This document shows positions 5,488 through 13,899 of a DNA stretch of 27,134 nucleotides, piece by piece. Source of the stretch: a bacterium (GTDB lineage Bacteria; Patescibacteriota; Minisyncoccia; UBA6257; 02-FULL-45-10c); NCBI GenBank assembly GCA_030646555.1, contig JAUSKP010000067.1:1-27134 (forward strand), in the 5' to 3' direction. The translations under genes and the position numbers were made by a program. The notes beneath the pieces are model-generated. The model saw nothing but the letters and a program-made list of their open reading frames with translations, did not search any database and was not told the DNA's origin. Each line of letters opens with the position of its first letter. Position 1 is the stretch's first letter.

Positions 5488-7392
5488 ATGATAAAGCTAC
5501 AAAACCATATTCCGAAGGCAATACTTTCATTAATTATTGTTTCCGCCTTTTTATTAATGCTGGGCTCCGCCAAGCAAGACTCGGCCGTTATGGACGAGCT
5601 TGCGCATATTCCCGCCGGTTATTCATATATTAAATTTTTTGACTATAGATTAAATCCCGAACATCCGCCACTGATAAAAGCCTTGTCCGCTCTACCGCTT
5701 TTATTTCAAGGTCTTAAATTCCCAGTTGATGGCGATGCCTGGCAAAACCAAACAAATGCCCAGTGGGAAATCGGAAAAGAATTTTTATATAATTCCGGTA
5801 ACGATGTCGACAAGATTATTTTTTACAGCCGTTTGGCGCCGATGCTTTTACTGCTCATCCTTATTGGTTTCACTTATTTTTGGGCAAACGAACTTACGGG
5901 AAAATGGTGGGCGCTTTTACCAGCACTTCTTATCGCCTTTTCTCCGAACTTTCTAGCGCACGGACACTATGTCGCCACTGATATTGGCGCCACCCTGGGA
6001 ATTTTAGTGTCCAGTTATTATTTCTTAAGATTTATTAACAAGCCCTCTAGAAAAAATATCGTTGTCGCGGGAATTGTTTTCGGTGTCGCTGAACTCCTAA
6101 AATTTTCAGCGGTTCTCTTGGTTCCATTTTTTATATTAATAGTTTCCATATTATTATTGGAAAAAATTATTAAAGAAATAAAAAGCCCCGTTGTAGAAAA
6201 TAAGCTTAAGAAAATATTCAAATTTTTTTATGTTGATTTCGGCAGGCTTCTTTTGATATTCGCCGTTGGCGGCGCGCTGATATATTTGATATACGGATTA
6301 TTTACCTTAAACTATCCGGCAGAAAAACAATATTCCGATACCGCCTCAATTTTGCAATCTTTTGATAATAACTTCTTAACCGAATCGGTTCTGGCTATGT
6401 CGCAAAATACGGTTCTCCGTCCGCTTAGCGAATATTTTTTGGGCATTTTAATGGTAATAAAAAAATCTTCGGAAGGAAGCATAAATTACTTCTTAGGCGA
6501 AGTTTCAAATCAAGGAAGCCCTCTCTACTTCCCTATTATTTTTATAATGAAAGAAACTCTGCCAACTCTGATAATTGTTTTTACGGCTTTCCTTTTGGGC
6601 TTATGGGGGATTTTAAAAACGGTCGCCAAGGGCCGAAAAAATATTAAGAATAAATTCTTTGAATACTTTACGACTAATTTCTCTGAACTTTCAATGCTCA
6701 TTTTCGTTGCCGGATATTGGCTATATAGCATGAACAGCAATTTAAATATCGGCTTCAGGCATATTATGCCCATGCTTCCGTTTATTTATATTCTTTCCGC
6801 GCAAGCCGTTAAAAAACTTTTTTATATCGCGCCCCCGGCTATTCCCGACACTTTGGCGCAAAAATTTATAAATATGATACGTAAGATATTAAATCTGGGA
6901 ACAAAATCTGTTATTTTGGCCGGACTTTTAATATGGCTTATTACCGGCGCCATATTTGCCAATCCTTATTATTTGTCCCGATTCAATGAATTTTTCGGCG
7001 GAACTTTTGACGGATACAAATATGCCACCGACTCCAATTTTGATTGGGGCCAGGATCTAAAACGACTCAAAGAATTTTTGGATAATCCTCCGGACACCCT
7101 GACCGGCCAAGCCGAAACCATAGACAAAGTCGCCGTTGATTATTTTGGCGGAGGAAATGTGAAATATTATTTAGGCGATAAAGCCGAAGATTGGAATTCT
7201 GCTATGGGAAGCCCTCTTGAAAGCGGAATAAAATGGCTGGCAATCTCAATCCATACACTTCAAAACGCGATCGGCAAAAAAGCCGATAATTTTGACCACA
7301 ATCCGCAAGACGAATATTTATGGCTAGAGAATTCTCTTTCCCCAGACTACAAAGCCGGAACGTCTATATTTATTTACAGATTAGAACAATAA
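5488..7392 (+). CDS. GT39/ArnT-like membrane glycosyltransferase (lipid-linked sugar donor)
   Basis: 634 aa, a polytopic membrane protein with roughly ten hydrophobic segments. After the first TM helix comes an extracytoplasmic loop with MDELAHIPAGYSYIKFF (M35-D36-E37, H40) and LNPEHPPLIKAL, the GT-C signature loop whose acidic residue is catalytic in PMT/ArnT enzymes. LAHGHYVATDIGATLGIL is a second family hallmark. A soluble C-terminal part follows (FDGYKYATDSNFDWGQDL). Such enzymes transfer a sugar from a polyprenyl-phosphate donor to protein or envelope lipid on the outer face. The GT2 at 13125-13859 is the type of enzyme that could make such a donor, but the link is inference. The gene is single on plus and ends 6 bp from the convergent ftsQ-like gene with no terminator hairpin. 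Confidence 0.85.
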   Translation: MIKLQNHIPKAILSLIIVSAFLLMLGSAKQDSAVMDELAHIPAGYSYIKFFDYRLNPEHPPLIKALSALPLLFQGLKFPVDGDAWQNQTNAQWEIGKEFLYNSGNDVDKIIFYSRLAPMLLLLILIGFTYFWANELTGKWWALLPALLIAFSPNFLAHGHYVATDIGATLGILVSSYYFLRFINKPSRKNIVVAGIVFGVAELLKFSAVLLVPFFILIVSILLLEKIIKEIKSPVVENKLKKIFKFFYVDFGRLLLIFAVGGALIYLIYGLFTLNYPAEKQYSDTASILQSFDNNFLTESVLAMSQNTVLRPLSEYFLGILMVIKKSSEGSINYFLGEVSNQGSPLYFPIIFIMKETLPTLIIVFTAFLLGLWGILKTVAKGRKNIKNKFFEYFTTNFSELSMLIFVAGYWLYSMNSNLNIGFRHIMPMLPFIYILSAQAVKKLFYIAPPAIPDTLAQKFINMIRKILNLGTKSVILAGLLIWLITGAIFANPYYLSRFNEFFGGTFDGYKYATDSNFDWGQDLKRLKEFLDNPPDTLTGQAETIDKVAVDYFGGGNVKYYLGDKAEDWNSAMGSPLESGIKWLAISIHTLQNAIGKKADNFDHNPQDEYLWLENSLSPDYKAGTSIFIYRLEQ

Positions 7393-7398
7393 AACAGC

Positions 7399-8169
7399 TT
7401 ATTTTATATATATCTTGTTTTCATCCACCGTCAGGTCAACATATCCCGCTTTCTTAAAATCCAAATCTTTAATCAGATCAATATTTTTTGAAGAGTCAAA
7501 TCTGACGCTAAAACGGAAGACCGGGCCATCTATTGTTTCAATATGAATTTCTTCAAGCTCCCTATTAAAAGTTATTTTTTTGACTTCAAATCCGGTTTTA
7601 TAAAAATTTTCTAAAATAGATATTAAATTGCCGGCAAATCTATCCTCTTCAACTCTAGATCCCATAAATAGGTTTGAATCGCTTGTATCAAAAATAGTAA
7701 AAACCAAAGAACCCTCGGTCACCGGAGCATCGGCAAAAACAAAACCCTGCTTGTCTATCCAATAACAGACATTTGCCTGAGAATTGCACCAAATGGCAAA
7801 TCTCTCTCTTTCATTCACCTCTATTTTTATGGTTCTGCTTAACCATTCTTTTTCAATGCCTACATTAAGAACGGCCGGATCAGATATTACAACTTCACCG
7901 CTAGGCCAAGCCAATAAATTTTCAAAGCCGGCCTGCCCTCCAAAAGAAGTGCTTAAAACTTTCTGTTTTAAACTCATTAAAACTTCTTCATTTGTTAAAA
8001 ATTTATTATTTTCAATTAAAATTTCTTTTACCCTAAACAGCGGAGAATAAACGGCTAAATAAAAAATTCCCACTAGTAAGAGCGCCAGTAATAAAAATAG
8101 GAGATAAAGCTTTATTCTAAAAGCCCTTTTTCTTTTTGAAATCTTTTTTTTATCTGAATAAATATCCAT
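7399..8169 (-). CDS. ftsQ: FtsQ/DivIB-like cell-division protein
   Basis: 256 aa. A basic cytoplasmic N-terminus (KKKISKRKRAFR) is followed by one TM helix (LYLLFLLLALLLVGIFYLAV, ~22-41). A POTRA-type domain comes next, beginning FRVKEILIENNKFLTNEEV. The beta-rich C-terminal region contains TIKIEVNERERFAIWC and WIDKQGFVFADAP, typical of FtsQ in the divisome (FtsB/FtsL partner). It lies 6 bp downstream of alr and is probably co-transcribed, which fits a septal peptidoglycan context. Sequence conservation in this family is low, so the call rests on architecture plus the xREP-like NERERFAIW motif. Confidence 0.82.
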   Translation of the reverse strand: MDIYSDKKKISKRKRAFRIKLYLLFLLLALLLVGIFYLAVYSPLFRVKEILIENNKFLTNEEVLMSLKQKVLSTSFGGQAGFENLLAWPSGEVVISDPAVLNVGIEKEWLSRTIKIEVNERERFAIWCNSQANVCYWIDKQGFVFADAPVTEGSLVFTIFDTSDSNLFMGSRVEEDRFAGNLISILENFYKTGFEVKKITFNRELEEIHIETIDGPVFRFSVRFDSSKNIDLIKDLDFKKAGYVDLTVDENKIYIK

Positions 8170-8175
8170 AAATCA

Positions 8176-9291
8176 TTAAGTAACTATTCTTTCAATTAAA
8201 GGATTTACCCTGGTGATAAGTTCGTAATGGCTGGTTCCAACTTGTCCGGCAACATCGCTAGCCGTAATCTCAACTTTTCCCTGTCTGCCTATAATAACCG
8301 CCTCATCGCCCACCCTACATTTTATTCCGGCGACATCCACAACGACTAGATCCATAGAAACCCTGCCTAAAACTCTGGCTAATTTCCCGCTTATCAAAAC
8401 ATGGCCTATAGAAGAAAGCGCGCGCGGAAAACCATGCCAATAACCAATCGGTAAAACCGCTATCTTGCTGTCCTTCGCGGCTCTTTCAACTAGATCATAG
8501 CCGATATAATCACCTTTTCTTATTTTTTTAACTTCACTCACGAAAGCGTGCCAGGAAAAGACCGGTTGCAATTTTATTTCAGAAAATTGAATATTTAATT
8601 CTTTGGACGGCCATAGACCATAAAATCCTATGCCGATACGAACAGCGTCTAAATGATATTTTTTATTTATCAATGTTCCGCCGGTGGCTGCTACATGTTT
8701 AACTAAATTATTAAAACCAGCTTTTTCTAATACGGCCAAAACTTTATTAAAATTTTTAAATTGTAATTCCGTATAGGTTGGATAGTTGATATCTTTAGCA
8801 GAACAAAAATGCGTATAAACTCCCCTAAATTTATTTTTTACTTTTTTAAGCGAAGAAATTATTTTAGGAATCTCTTCCGGATAAAAACCCTGCCTATGCA
8901 TTCCTGAATCAATTTTTAAATGAAAATCGGGCTTTTTGGGGCTCTTTAAATAATCCTTTAGAGCATCCTTATTGGATACGGTAACTGTTACTTTATTGTC
9001 TTGCGCTTCTTTGTACAAAGCCGGCAAAGTCGGGCCCAAAACTAAAATAGGCTTAACAATGCCATTTTCTCTGAGTTTACTTCCCTCTTTAACGCTATCA
9101 ACGCAAAATCCATCAATGCCCACGTCATCAGCAATTTTTGAAAAAGCGGTCAAGCCATGGCCGTAAGCATTGGATTTTACCACTGCCCATATTTCAGTTT
9201 TAGCGGAAACCAAAGAGCGAAATATTTTAACATTTCTAATCGCCGATTTTTTATTAATTTCAATCCAGGTTTTTAAGTGTTTAACGGACAT
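8176..9291 (-). CDS. alr: Alanine racemase
   Basis: 371 aa, PLP-dependent conversion of L- to D-alanine for peptidoglycan. The PLP lysine is K39 in AVVKSNAYGHGL. The second catalytic base is the Tyr in GDYIGYDLVERA, aligned to Y265 of the Geobacillus enzyme. The C-terminal beta domain carries GRVSMDLVVVDV and GTSHYELITRVNPLIERI. The usual PIGYADG motif reads PIGYWHG here, so the conserved-looking Asp is replaced by His. It is followed closely by ftsQ. The start is ATG after an AT-only leader; a palindrome with an embedded TATAAT lies at 9318-9334. Confidence 0.95.
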   Translation of the reverse strand: MSVKHLKTWIEINKKSAIRNVKIFRSLVSAKTEIWAVVKSNAYGHGLTAFSKIADDVGIDGFCVDSVKEGSKLRENGIVKPILVLGPTLPALYKEAQDNKVTVTVSNKDALKDYLKSPKKPDFHLKIDSGMHRQGFYPEEIPKIISSLKKVKNKFRGVYTHFCSAKDINYPTYTELQFKNFNKVLAVLEKAGFNNLVKHVAATGGTLINKKYHLDAVRIGIGFYGLWPSKELNIQFSEIKLQPVFSWHAFVSEVKKIRKGDYIGYDLVERAAKDSKIAVLPIGYWHGFPRALSSIGHVLISGKLARVLGRVSMDLVVVDVAGIKCRVGDEAVIIGRQGKVEITASDVAGQVGTSHYELITRVNPLIERIVT

Positions 9292-9317
9292 TTTTTATAA
9301 ATTAGAATTTAAATTAA

Positions 9318-9334
9318 AAGCTTATTATAAGCTT
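9318..9334. promoter_or_regulatory. Palindrome overlapping a candidate alr -10 box
   Basis: AAGCTTATTATAAGCTT is a perfect 8-bp-arm palindrome with a 1-bp centre. On minus it contains TATAAT about 33 bp upstream of the alr ATG. It could be an operator covering the promoter, or chance in AT-rich DNA. No convincing -35 box. Confidence 0.35.
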
Positions 9335-9450
9335 AACAAAAAAAAGAGGTAAAATGAAAAGCGATACTCTTTTATTTTTCATAAAACAAGCTTTGACTTT
9401 TATTTTCACAGTTCTACACTGAAAGTATAAGGTTTCTTTAAAAATCGAAT

Positions 9451-9459
9451 AAGAGGGGG
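9451..9459 (+). promoter_or_regulatory. Strong Shine-Dalgarno of the DUF5658-like gene
   Basis: AAGAGGGGG lies 8 nt before the ATG at 9468. It decides the start: the in-frame GTG at 9459 overlaps this site. Nearly every other gene here lacks a comparable sequence. Confidence 0.7.
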
Positions 9460-9467
9460 TGAATAAA

Positions 9468-9764
9468 ATGAAAAAAAGCATTCTCTGGATGCTCTTGATC
9501 GCTTTAATTTTAAGCTACCTTGATGGAATAGCAACGTATGTTTGGATAACCAACGGCTGGGCTTACGAAGTAGGCCCCTCGAACAGTCTTATCCATAAAC
9601 TGATCGGCCTTAATGATTGGCTGGTATTTCATGCGCTACTTTCAACAATAATAGCCCTGATAATCTTTTTAGGTAAATATGAGAAAGTGGTCAAATGCTG
9701 GCTTATCATCGAAATACTCATACTTTGCCTGCACCTTGTTACCTTAAAATTGTATGTGCTCTAA
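9468..9764 (+). CDS. Small three-TM protein, DUF5658-like
   Basis: 98 aa. Three hydrophobic segments are seen: ILWMLLIALILSYLDGIATY, VFHALLSTIIALIIFLG, and WLIIEILILCLHLVTLKLYV. The first contains SYLDGIATYVWI followed by EVGPSNSLI, the pattern I associate with DUF5658 (an Asp in TM1, then a loop with a conserved acidic/proline and Asn). Function is unknown. It stands alone on plus between divergent alr and convergent serS, with its own strong Shine-Dalgarno and terminator. Both are unusual here and hint at a self-contained, possibly acquired, cassette. A TATAAG-like -10 at 9426-9431 is weak. Confidence 0.7.
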   Translation: MKKSILWMLLIALILSYLDGIATYVWITNGWAYEVGPSNSLIHKLIGLNDWLVFHALLSTIIALIIFLGKYEKVVKCWLIIEILILCLHLVTLKLYVL

Positions 9765-9766
9765 AT

Positions 9767-9800
9767 AAAATCGCCTAAGGCTTTCCCCTAGGCGATTTTT
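9767..9800. terminator. Bidirectional intrinsic terminator between the DUF5658-like gene and serS
   Basis: The stem AAAATCGCCTA/TAGGCGATTTT (9767-9777 with 9789-9799) has a short loop and T-runs on both strands. It can end transcription of the plus-strand small gene and of the minus-strand serS operon. Confidence 0.85.
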
Positions 9801-9811
9801 CTGTGAATACT

Positions 9812-11128
9812 CTATTTAATAGGTTTTGTGATCTCGTCAAAACCGGTGAATTTCTGCAGGACTTGCGGTATCTTCACGGTCCCCTTTTCTGTTTGAAAAG
9901 TTTCCAAGATTGTCATAAACGGACGCGGCGATGGCATAGCGGTATTGTTTAACATATAAACATATTTCTTCTCGCCATTTTTATCAATATATTTGACATT
10001 CAGTCTTCTGGACTGCCAATCCAAAAAATTGCTGGCAGAGCCCGTTTCCGCCCACTTGTTGGAACCCGGAAGCCAAGCCTCCAGATCATACGCTTTATAT
10101 TTTCCGGCACTTAAATCACCCGTGCAAATTTTGAGCTGTCTGTAATTAAAGCCAAGCTCTTCGTGCATCTCTTTTGAAACGCCAATCATTTCTTCCTGAA
10201 GTTTATTGGCCTCTTCAACATCGGCTTTGCAAATGACCACCTGTTCAACTTTCATAAATTCATGGACTCTGTACAAACCTTTTGTATCTTTTCCGTAACT
10301 GCCGATCTCGCTCCTATAGCACGGGCTAAATCCGCAAATTCTTATCGGCAAATCTTCTTCTTTCAAAGTTTCGCCGGAATAATAAGCCAAAAGCGAAGGC
10401 TCGGCTGTGCCAACTAAAAATTTCTGTTCCTTATTTTCTGAACCATCCGCTTCTTTATCCGAAGTGGCTATTTTATAAATTTCATCAACATCGCCATTGT
10501 ATTCGGCGCCCTTAAAATATCCGCTGCCAAACAAAGCAAATCCTTTTACTAAAGTCGGCGGAATAAAAGGTAGGTAGCCTTTTTCTGTCATTTTATTCAA
10601 GGCATACATCATTAAAGACATCACAAGTTGAGTGCCTTTGCCCTTTAAATAATATCCCCTATATCCGGCAACTTTCGCGCCCCTTTCAAAATCAACCAAA
10701 TCCAAATCTTCCGCTAACGCGATGTGATCTTTCGGCTTAAATTTAAATTCTGGTTTTTTGCCCCACTCGCCGGCAACAATGTTGTCTTCAGAGCTTTTTC
10801 CGATAGGAGTATCATCCGAAGGAATGGTTGGCGCTTTTACCATAAGCGCCATATATTTTTCTTGGACAACTTTTGATTCGGCTTCAATTTCTATAACTTT
10901 TGTTTTAAGCAGTTTGCCTTCTTCAATTTGTTCCTTGCTTGGTTTCCCTGATTTTCCGGCATCGGCCAATTTATTTTTTTTAGCTCTTATCTCATCAATT
11001 TCTATTTGCAAGGCGCGCCTCTTATCATCAACAGCCAAAAGCTCATCAATATCAAGATCGATGTTTTTATTTTTAACTGCTTCCCTAATTTTTGCGCTAT
11101 TTTCTCTTATGTACTTAATATCGAGCAT
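9812..11128 (-). CDS. serS: Seryl-tRNA synthetase
   Basis: 438 aa, class II synthetase that charges tRNA-Ser. The N-terminal ~100 residues form the long antiparallel coiled-coil arm that grips the tRNA variable arm (MLDIKYIRENSAKIREAV through IEAESKVVQEKY). The catalytic core has LVGTAEPSLLAYY, motif 2 (CYRSEIGSYGKDTKGLYRVH) and EVEAWLPG-like AYDLEAWLPGSNKWAETGSA. Motif 3 reads NNTAMPSPRPFMTILETFQ, where most bacteria have NGSGLAVGR. Length is normal. It is the last gene of the minus-strand run adk-map-GT2-greA-lysS-serS and ends at a bidirectional terminator. Confidence 0.97.
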   Translation of the reverse strand: MLDIKYIRENSAKIREAVKNKNIDLDIDELLAVDDKRRALQIEIDEIRAKKNKLADAGKSGKPSKEQIEEGKLLKTKVIEIEAESKVVQEKYMALMVKAPTIPSDDTPIGKSSEDNIVAGEWGKKPEFKFKPKDHIALAEDLDLVDFERGAKVAGYRGYYLKGKGTQLVMSLMMYALNKMTEKGYLPFIPPTLVKGFALFGSGYFKGAEYNGDVDEIYKIATSDKEADGSENKEQKFLVGTAEPSLLAYYSGETLKEEDLPIRICGFSPCYRSEIGSYGKDTKGLYRVHEFMKVEQVVICKADVEEANKLQEEMIGVSKEMHEELGFNYRQLKICTGDLSAGKYKAYDLEAWLPGSNKWAETGSASNFLDWQSRRLNVKYIDKNGEKKYVYMLNNTAMPSPRPFMTILETFQTEKGTVKIPQVLQKFTGFDEITKPIK

Positions 11129-11165
11129 GTATAATAATTTAACTTTTAACTTATAACTTCTTCGA

Positions 11166-12623
11166 CTATTCCCCCTTCTTAGGCCTCAATAATGGGAAAA
11201 TTTGGCATTCCCTGGCGCTCTTGTTCATCAAAAAGCTAAATACCCGTTCGCTCATTCCAAAGCCACAGGTGGGCGGCATTCCATATTCCAAAGCTTCCAC
11301 GAACTCTTCATCTTTCATCTGAGCCTCTTCATCTCCGGCATTTCTGAGCTCGGCCTGATCATTAAAACGGCTCATCTGATCAACCGGGTCATTAAGCTCG
11401 CTATATCCCTTCCCTAATTCCGAACCGGCTATAATAACCTGAAAACGCTGGACCAATTCTTTGTTGTCTTCTTTTCTTTTTGCGAGCGGCTCCATTACCA
11501 CCGGCACATTTACGAGAAAACCCGGTCCGCCAATTTGCTTCCTGCAATATTTCCAAAGACTATCTATTCCGCGAGTAATATTAAACCCTTCTTTTGAATA
11601 TTCCACTCTTAATCCCTTGAGTCTTTCCTTGATCTCTTCCAAGTTCGTATTCATCACATCTATTCCCGTTTGTTTTTTAACGATCTCAACGAAATCATAT
11701 CTTTCCCATTTCTTGCCCAGATCAACTTCAAATTCTCCGATCGTAAATTTTAATTTTCCAAAAGTCTTTAAAGCGACATGCTTAAATAATTCTTCCACCA
11801 TATTCATGCCCATTTCATAATCCGCATAAGCCCAATAAAATTCCATCTGGGTATAGTCCTGCAAGTGCTCAGCGTCCATGCCTTCATTTCTAAATTGCCT
11901 GCCTATTTCAAAAGTTTTTTCATAGCCCGCCACCATCAATTTTTTCTGCCATAATTCGCCCATGGAGATCCTGAGAAAAACATCTATGTCTAAAGCATTG
12001 TGATGAGTAATAAATGGCCTCGCCTCAGCGCCGCCGGTCTTATTTTCCAAAACCGGAGTTTCTACCTCAAGAAAATCTCGTTCTATTAAAAATTCTCTGA
12101 TTGAATTCCAAAAAATAGCCCGTTTTTTGAACATATCCCTGATCTCGGGATTAAGCAAAATATCCAAATATCTTTTTCTCAATTTTTCTTCTTCGTCTTG
12201 TATCCCATACCACTGGCTCGGGATCGGCCTCAAACTTTTCGTAGCCAAAGATAAACTATTTACTTGTAAACTTTTTTGCCCGGCTTTAGTTTTAAAAACT
12301 GTTCCTTGCACGGAAATAAAGTCACCCAGGTCTAAATTTTCTTTATAGAGAGCAAAATCCTTAAAATTCTTTTTAGAAACAACGGCCTGCATGGTGCCGC
12401 TTCCATCGTATATATCTATAAAAATAATTCCTCCCTGACCTCTTAAAGCAAGAATTCTGCCGACAATGGCAACTTTCTTTTTAAGTAAAGACAAAAACAA
12501 GAAGTTTTTTAAAACTTCTTCAATTTTATGATCTCTTTTAACTTTTGCCGGATAACAATCCACTCCAGCATGCTCCAGATTTTCTTTTTTCTTTAAACGT
12601 TCTTTGATGAGATCTTCTAACAT
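11166..12623 (-). CDS. lysS: Lysyl-tRNA synthetase, class II
   Basis: 485 aa. The N-terminal OB-fold anticodon-binding domain (VAIVGRILALRGQGGIIFID) precedes a class II core. It contains KRYLDILLNPE, FLEVETPVLENKTGGAEARP, motif 2 (GRQFRNEGMDAEHLQDYTQM) and motif 3 (PPTCGFGMSERVFSFLMN), which deviates from the usual GIGIDR form but keeps the Gly spacing and Arg. It sits 37 bp upstream of serS and 14 bp after greA. The start ATG is preceded by AT-rich sequence. The stop is TAG. Confidence 0.96.
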   Translation of the reverse strand: MLEDLIKERLKKKENLEHAGVDCYPAKVKRDHKIEEVLKNFLFLSLLKKKVAIVGRILALRGQGGIIFIDIYDGSGTMQAVVSKKNFKDFALYKENLDLGDFISVQGTVFKTKAGQKSLQVNSLSLATKSLRPIPSQWYGIQDEEEKLRKRYLDILLNPEIRDMFKKRAIFWNSIREFLIERDFLEVETPVLENKTGGAEARPFITHHNALDIDVFLRISMGELWQKKLMVAGYEKTFEIGRQFRNEGMDAEHLQDYTQMEFYWAYADYEMGMNMVEELFKHVALKTFGKLKFTIGEFEVDLGKKWERYDFVEIVKKQTGIDVMNTNLEEIKERLKGLRVEYSKEGFNITRGIDSLWKYCRKQIGGPGFLVNVPVVMEPLAKRKEDNKELVQRFQVIIAGSELGKGYSELNDPVDQMSRFNDQAELRNAGDEEAQMKDEEFVEALEYGMPPTCGFGMSERVFSFLMNKSARECQIFPLLRPKKGE

Positions 12624-12637
12624 GGGTAATCAACTAA

Positions 12638-13108
12638 TTATTCAACAGACAAAACTTTATATTCCACCTTGCCATTTGGCACCTGTATTAAAACATTATC
12701 ACCAACTTTTTTGCCCAAAAAAGCCCTGCCTAGCGGAGATTCATTTGAGATATAGCCCTCGTCCGGATTTGTTTCATTTGATCCGATGATAAAAAACTTC
12801 ATCTTTTTTCCGGATTTTGAAACTTCAACCGTTGAACCAACCTTAACAATTCCGCTTGCAGAACCGCCGGAATGAGATTTTTTAATAAGCTCTACGTCTC
12901 TCAATGTGCCTTCCAGTTCAAAAATTCTGCTTTCAACCCGGGACTGATCTTCTCTGGCTTCAAAATATTCCGAATTTTCTGAAAGATCGCCCAATTCTTT
13001 CGCTCTCTTTAATTTTTCACCCACCTCTACCCTCTTAGTTGTCTTTAATTCATTGAGCTCATTTTTAAGCTCCTCCAATTTTTCTTTTGTTAAATATTGT
13101 TTCATCAT
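12638..13108 (-). CDS. greA: Transcription elongation factor GreA
   Basis: 156 aa. The N-terminal coiled coil carries the acidic tip LGDLSENSEYFEAREDQ that enters the RNA polymerase secondary channel and stimulates cleavage of backtracked RNA. The C-terminal FKBP-like domain includes ESPLGRAFLGKKVGD. Length matches the family (~158). Two consecutive ATGs make the exact start uncertain by one codon. It lies within the adk to serS run. Confidence 0.96.
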   Translation of the reverse strand: MMKQYLTKEKLEELKNELNELKTTKRVEVGEKLKRAKELGDLSENSEYFEAREDQSRVESRIFELEGTLRDVELIKKSHSGGSASGIVKVGSTVEVSKSGKKMKFFIIGSNETNPDEGYISNESPLGRAFLGKKVGDNVLIQVPNGKVEYKVLSVE

Positions 13109-13124
13109 TTTTTAATTTTTATTT

Positions 13125-13859
13125 CTAATTTTTAATATGATACGCATCTCGCCACAACCACCAGCGTACTTTAACAGTTTCAAATAAAACTTGCAAATAA
13201 TCCTTAAATTTGACCCGAGTGCTTGGATCATTTACCCAAAACACAGGAAGTTCCTTGATCTTATAGCCCAGAGTTTTGGCTATAGCTAAAGATTCAGCAT
13301 CAAAACCCCAACTATCTATCTTGATCAAAGAGAAAATTCTTTTAGCGGAATCTTCTGAAAAACATTTAAAACCGCACTGCGAATCCCAAATACCGCGAAG
13401 CAAAAATAACTGAATAATGAGATTTCCCAATCTGCCCGTAATATCTTTGTAAAAAGGCTGCGGGGGCATTTTTCTGGAGCCCTTCACAGCGCGAGAACCA
13501 ATGACCACGTCATAGCCGGATTTAAAATAAGGGATCATTTTATTAAACTCAATAACGGAAGTGGAATTATCAGCATCCATAAAAAGGCGCCACATTCCTT
13601 TGGCTTCCAGCATACCACTACGGACCGCCGTTCCCTTTCCTTTATTTTCTTCGTTATCAATAAGTCTTAAGTTGGCTATAAGCGGCACAAATCTTCTGAC
13701 TATTTCAGCCGTATGATCAGTTGACCCGTCATTTACCACAATAATTTCATAAGAATACTCCTGTTCGTCCAAATGCTTATCAATATCAATCAAAGTAAGC
13801 GGTAGGCGCTTAGCTTCGTTATAAGCTGGAATTATTACCGATAAAAAGGGTTTGGGCAT
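13125..13859 (-). CDS. GT2 glycosyltransferase, DPM1/ALG5-like
   Basis: 244 aa. The GT-A fold begins LSVIIPAYNEAKRLPLTL, with EIIVVNDGSTDHT (nucleotide-sugar binding), NKGKGTAVRSGM and the DXD-type MDADNSTS. GYDVVIGSRAVKGSR and the later SQCGFKCF are typical of dolichyl- or polyprenyl-phosphate glucose/mannose synthases. No C-terminal TM segment is present, so it is a soluble or peripheral form. It probably makes a polyprenyl-phosphate sugar that GT-C enzymes such as the one at 5488 could use (inference). Its leader carries an extended -10 only ~12 bp upstream of the ATG. Confidence 0.88.
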   Translation of the reverse strand: MPKPFLSVIIPAYNEAKRLPLTLIDIDKHLDEQEYSYEIIVVNDGSTDHTAEIVRRFVPLIANLRLIDNEENKGKGTAVRSGMLEAKGMWRLFMDADNSTSVIEFNKMIPYFKSGYDVVIGSRAVKGSRKMPPQPFYKDITGRLGNLIIQLFLLRGIWDSQCGFKCFSEDSAKRIFSLIKIDSWGFDAESLAIAKTLGYKIKELPVFWVNDPSTRVKFKDYLQVLFETVKVRWWLWRDAYHIKN

Positions 13860-13870
13860 ATATTATTAAA

Positions 13871-13879
13871 ATTATACCA
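13871..13879 (-). promoter_or_regulatory. Candidate extended -10 promoter for the GT2 gene
   Basis: On minus it reads TGGTATAAT, an extended -10 (TGn-TATAAT). The expected start of transcription is only ~5 nt before the GT2 ATG, giving an almost leaderless mRNA. No clear -35 box. Confidence 0.45.
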
Positions 13880-13899
13880 TAAAAACAGCCCCAAACTGC

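Noticed and set aside
9354..9422. 22-codon plus-strand ORF (MKSDTLLFFIKQ...) with an AGAGG upstream, as a leader peptide
   Set aside because: Very short, ends in TGA (used by no other gene here), and has no homology I recognise. The AGAGG could be chance in the purine-rich stretch.
12499..12520. Perfect 10-bp-arm palindrome AAGAAGTTTT/AAAACTTCTT inside lysS
   Set aside because: It codes for plausible LysRS sequence with normal spacing to the OB fold, is AT-rich, and has no relatives in the window; probably chance.
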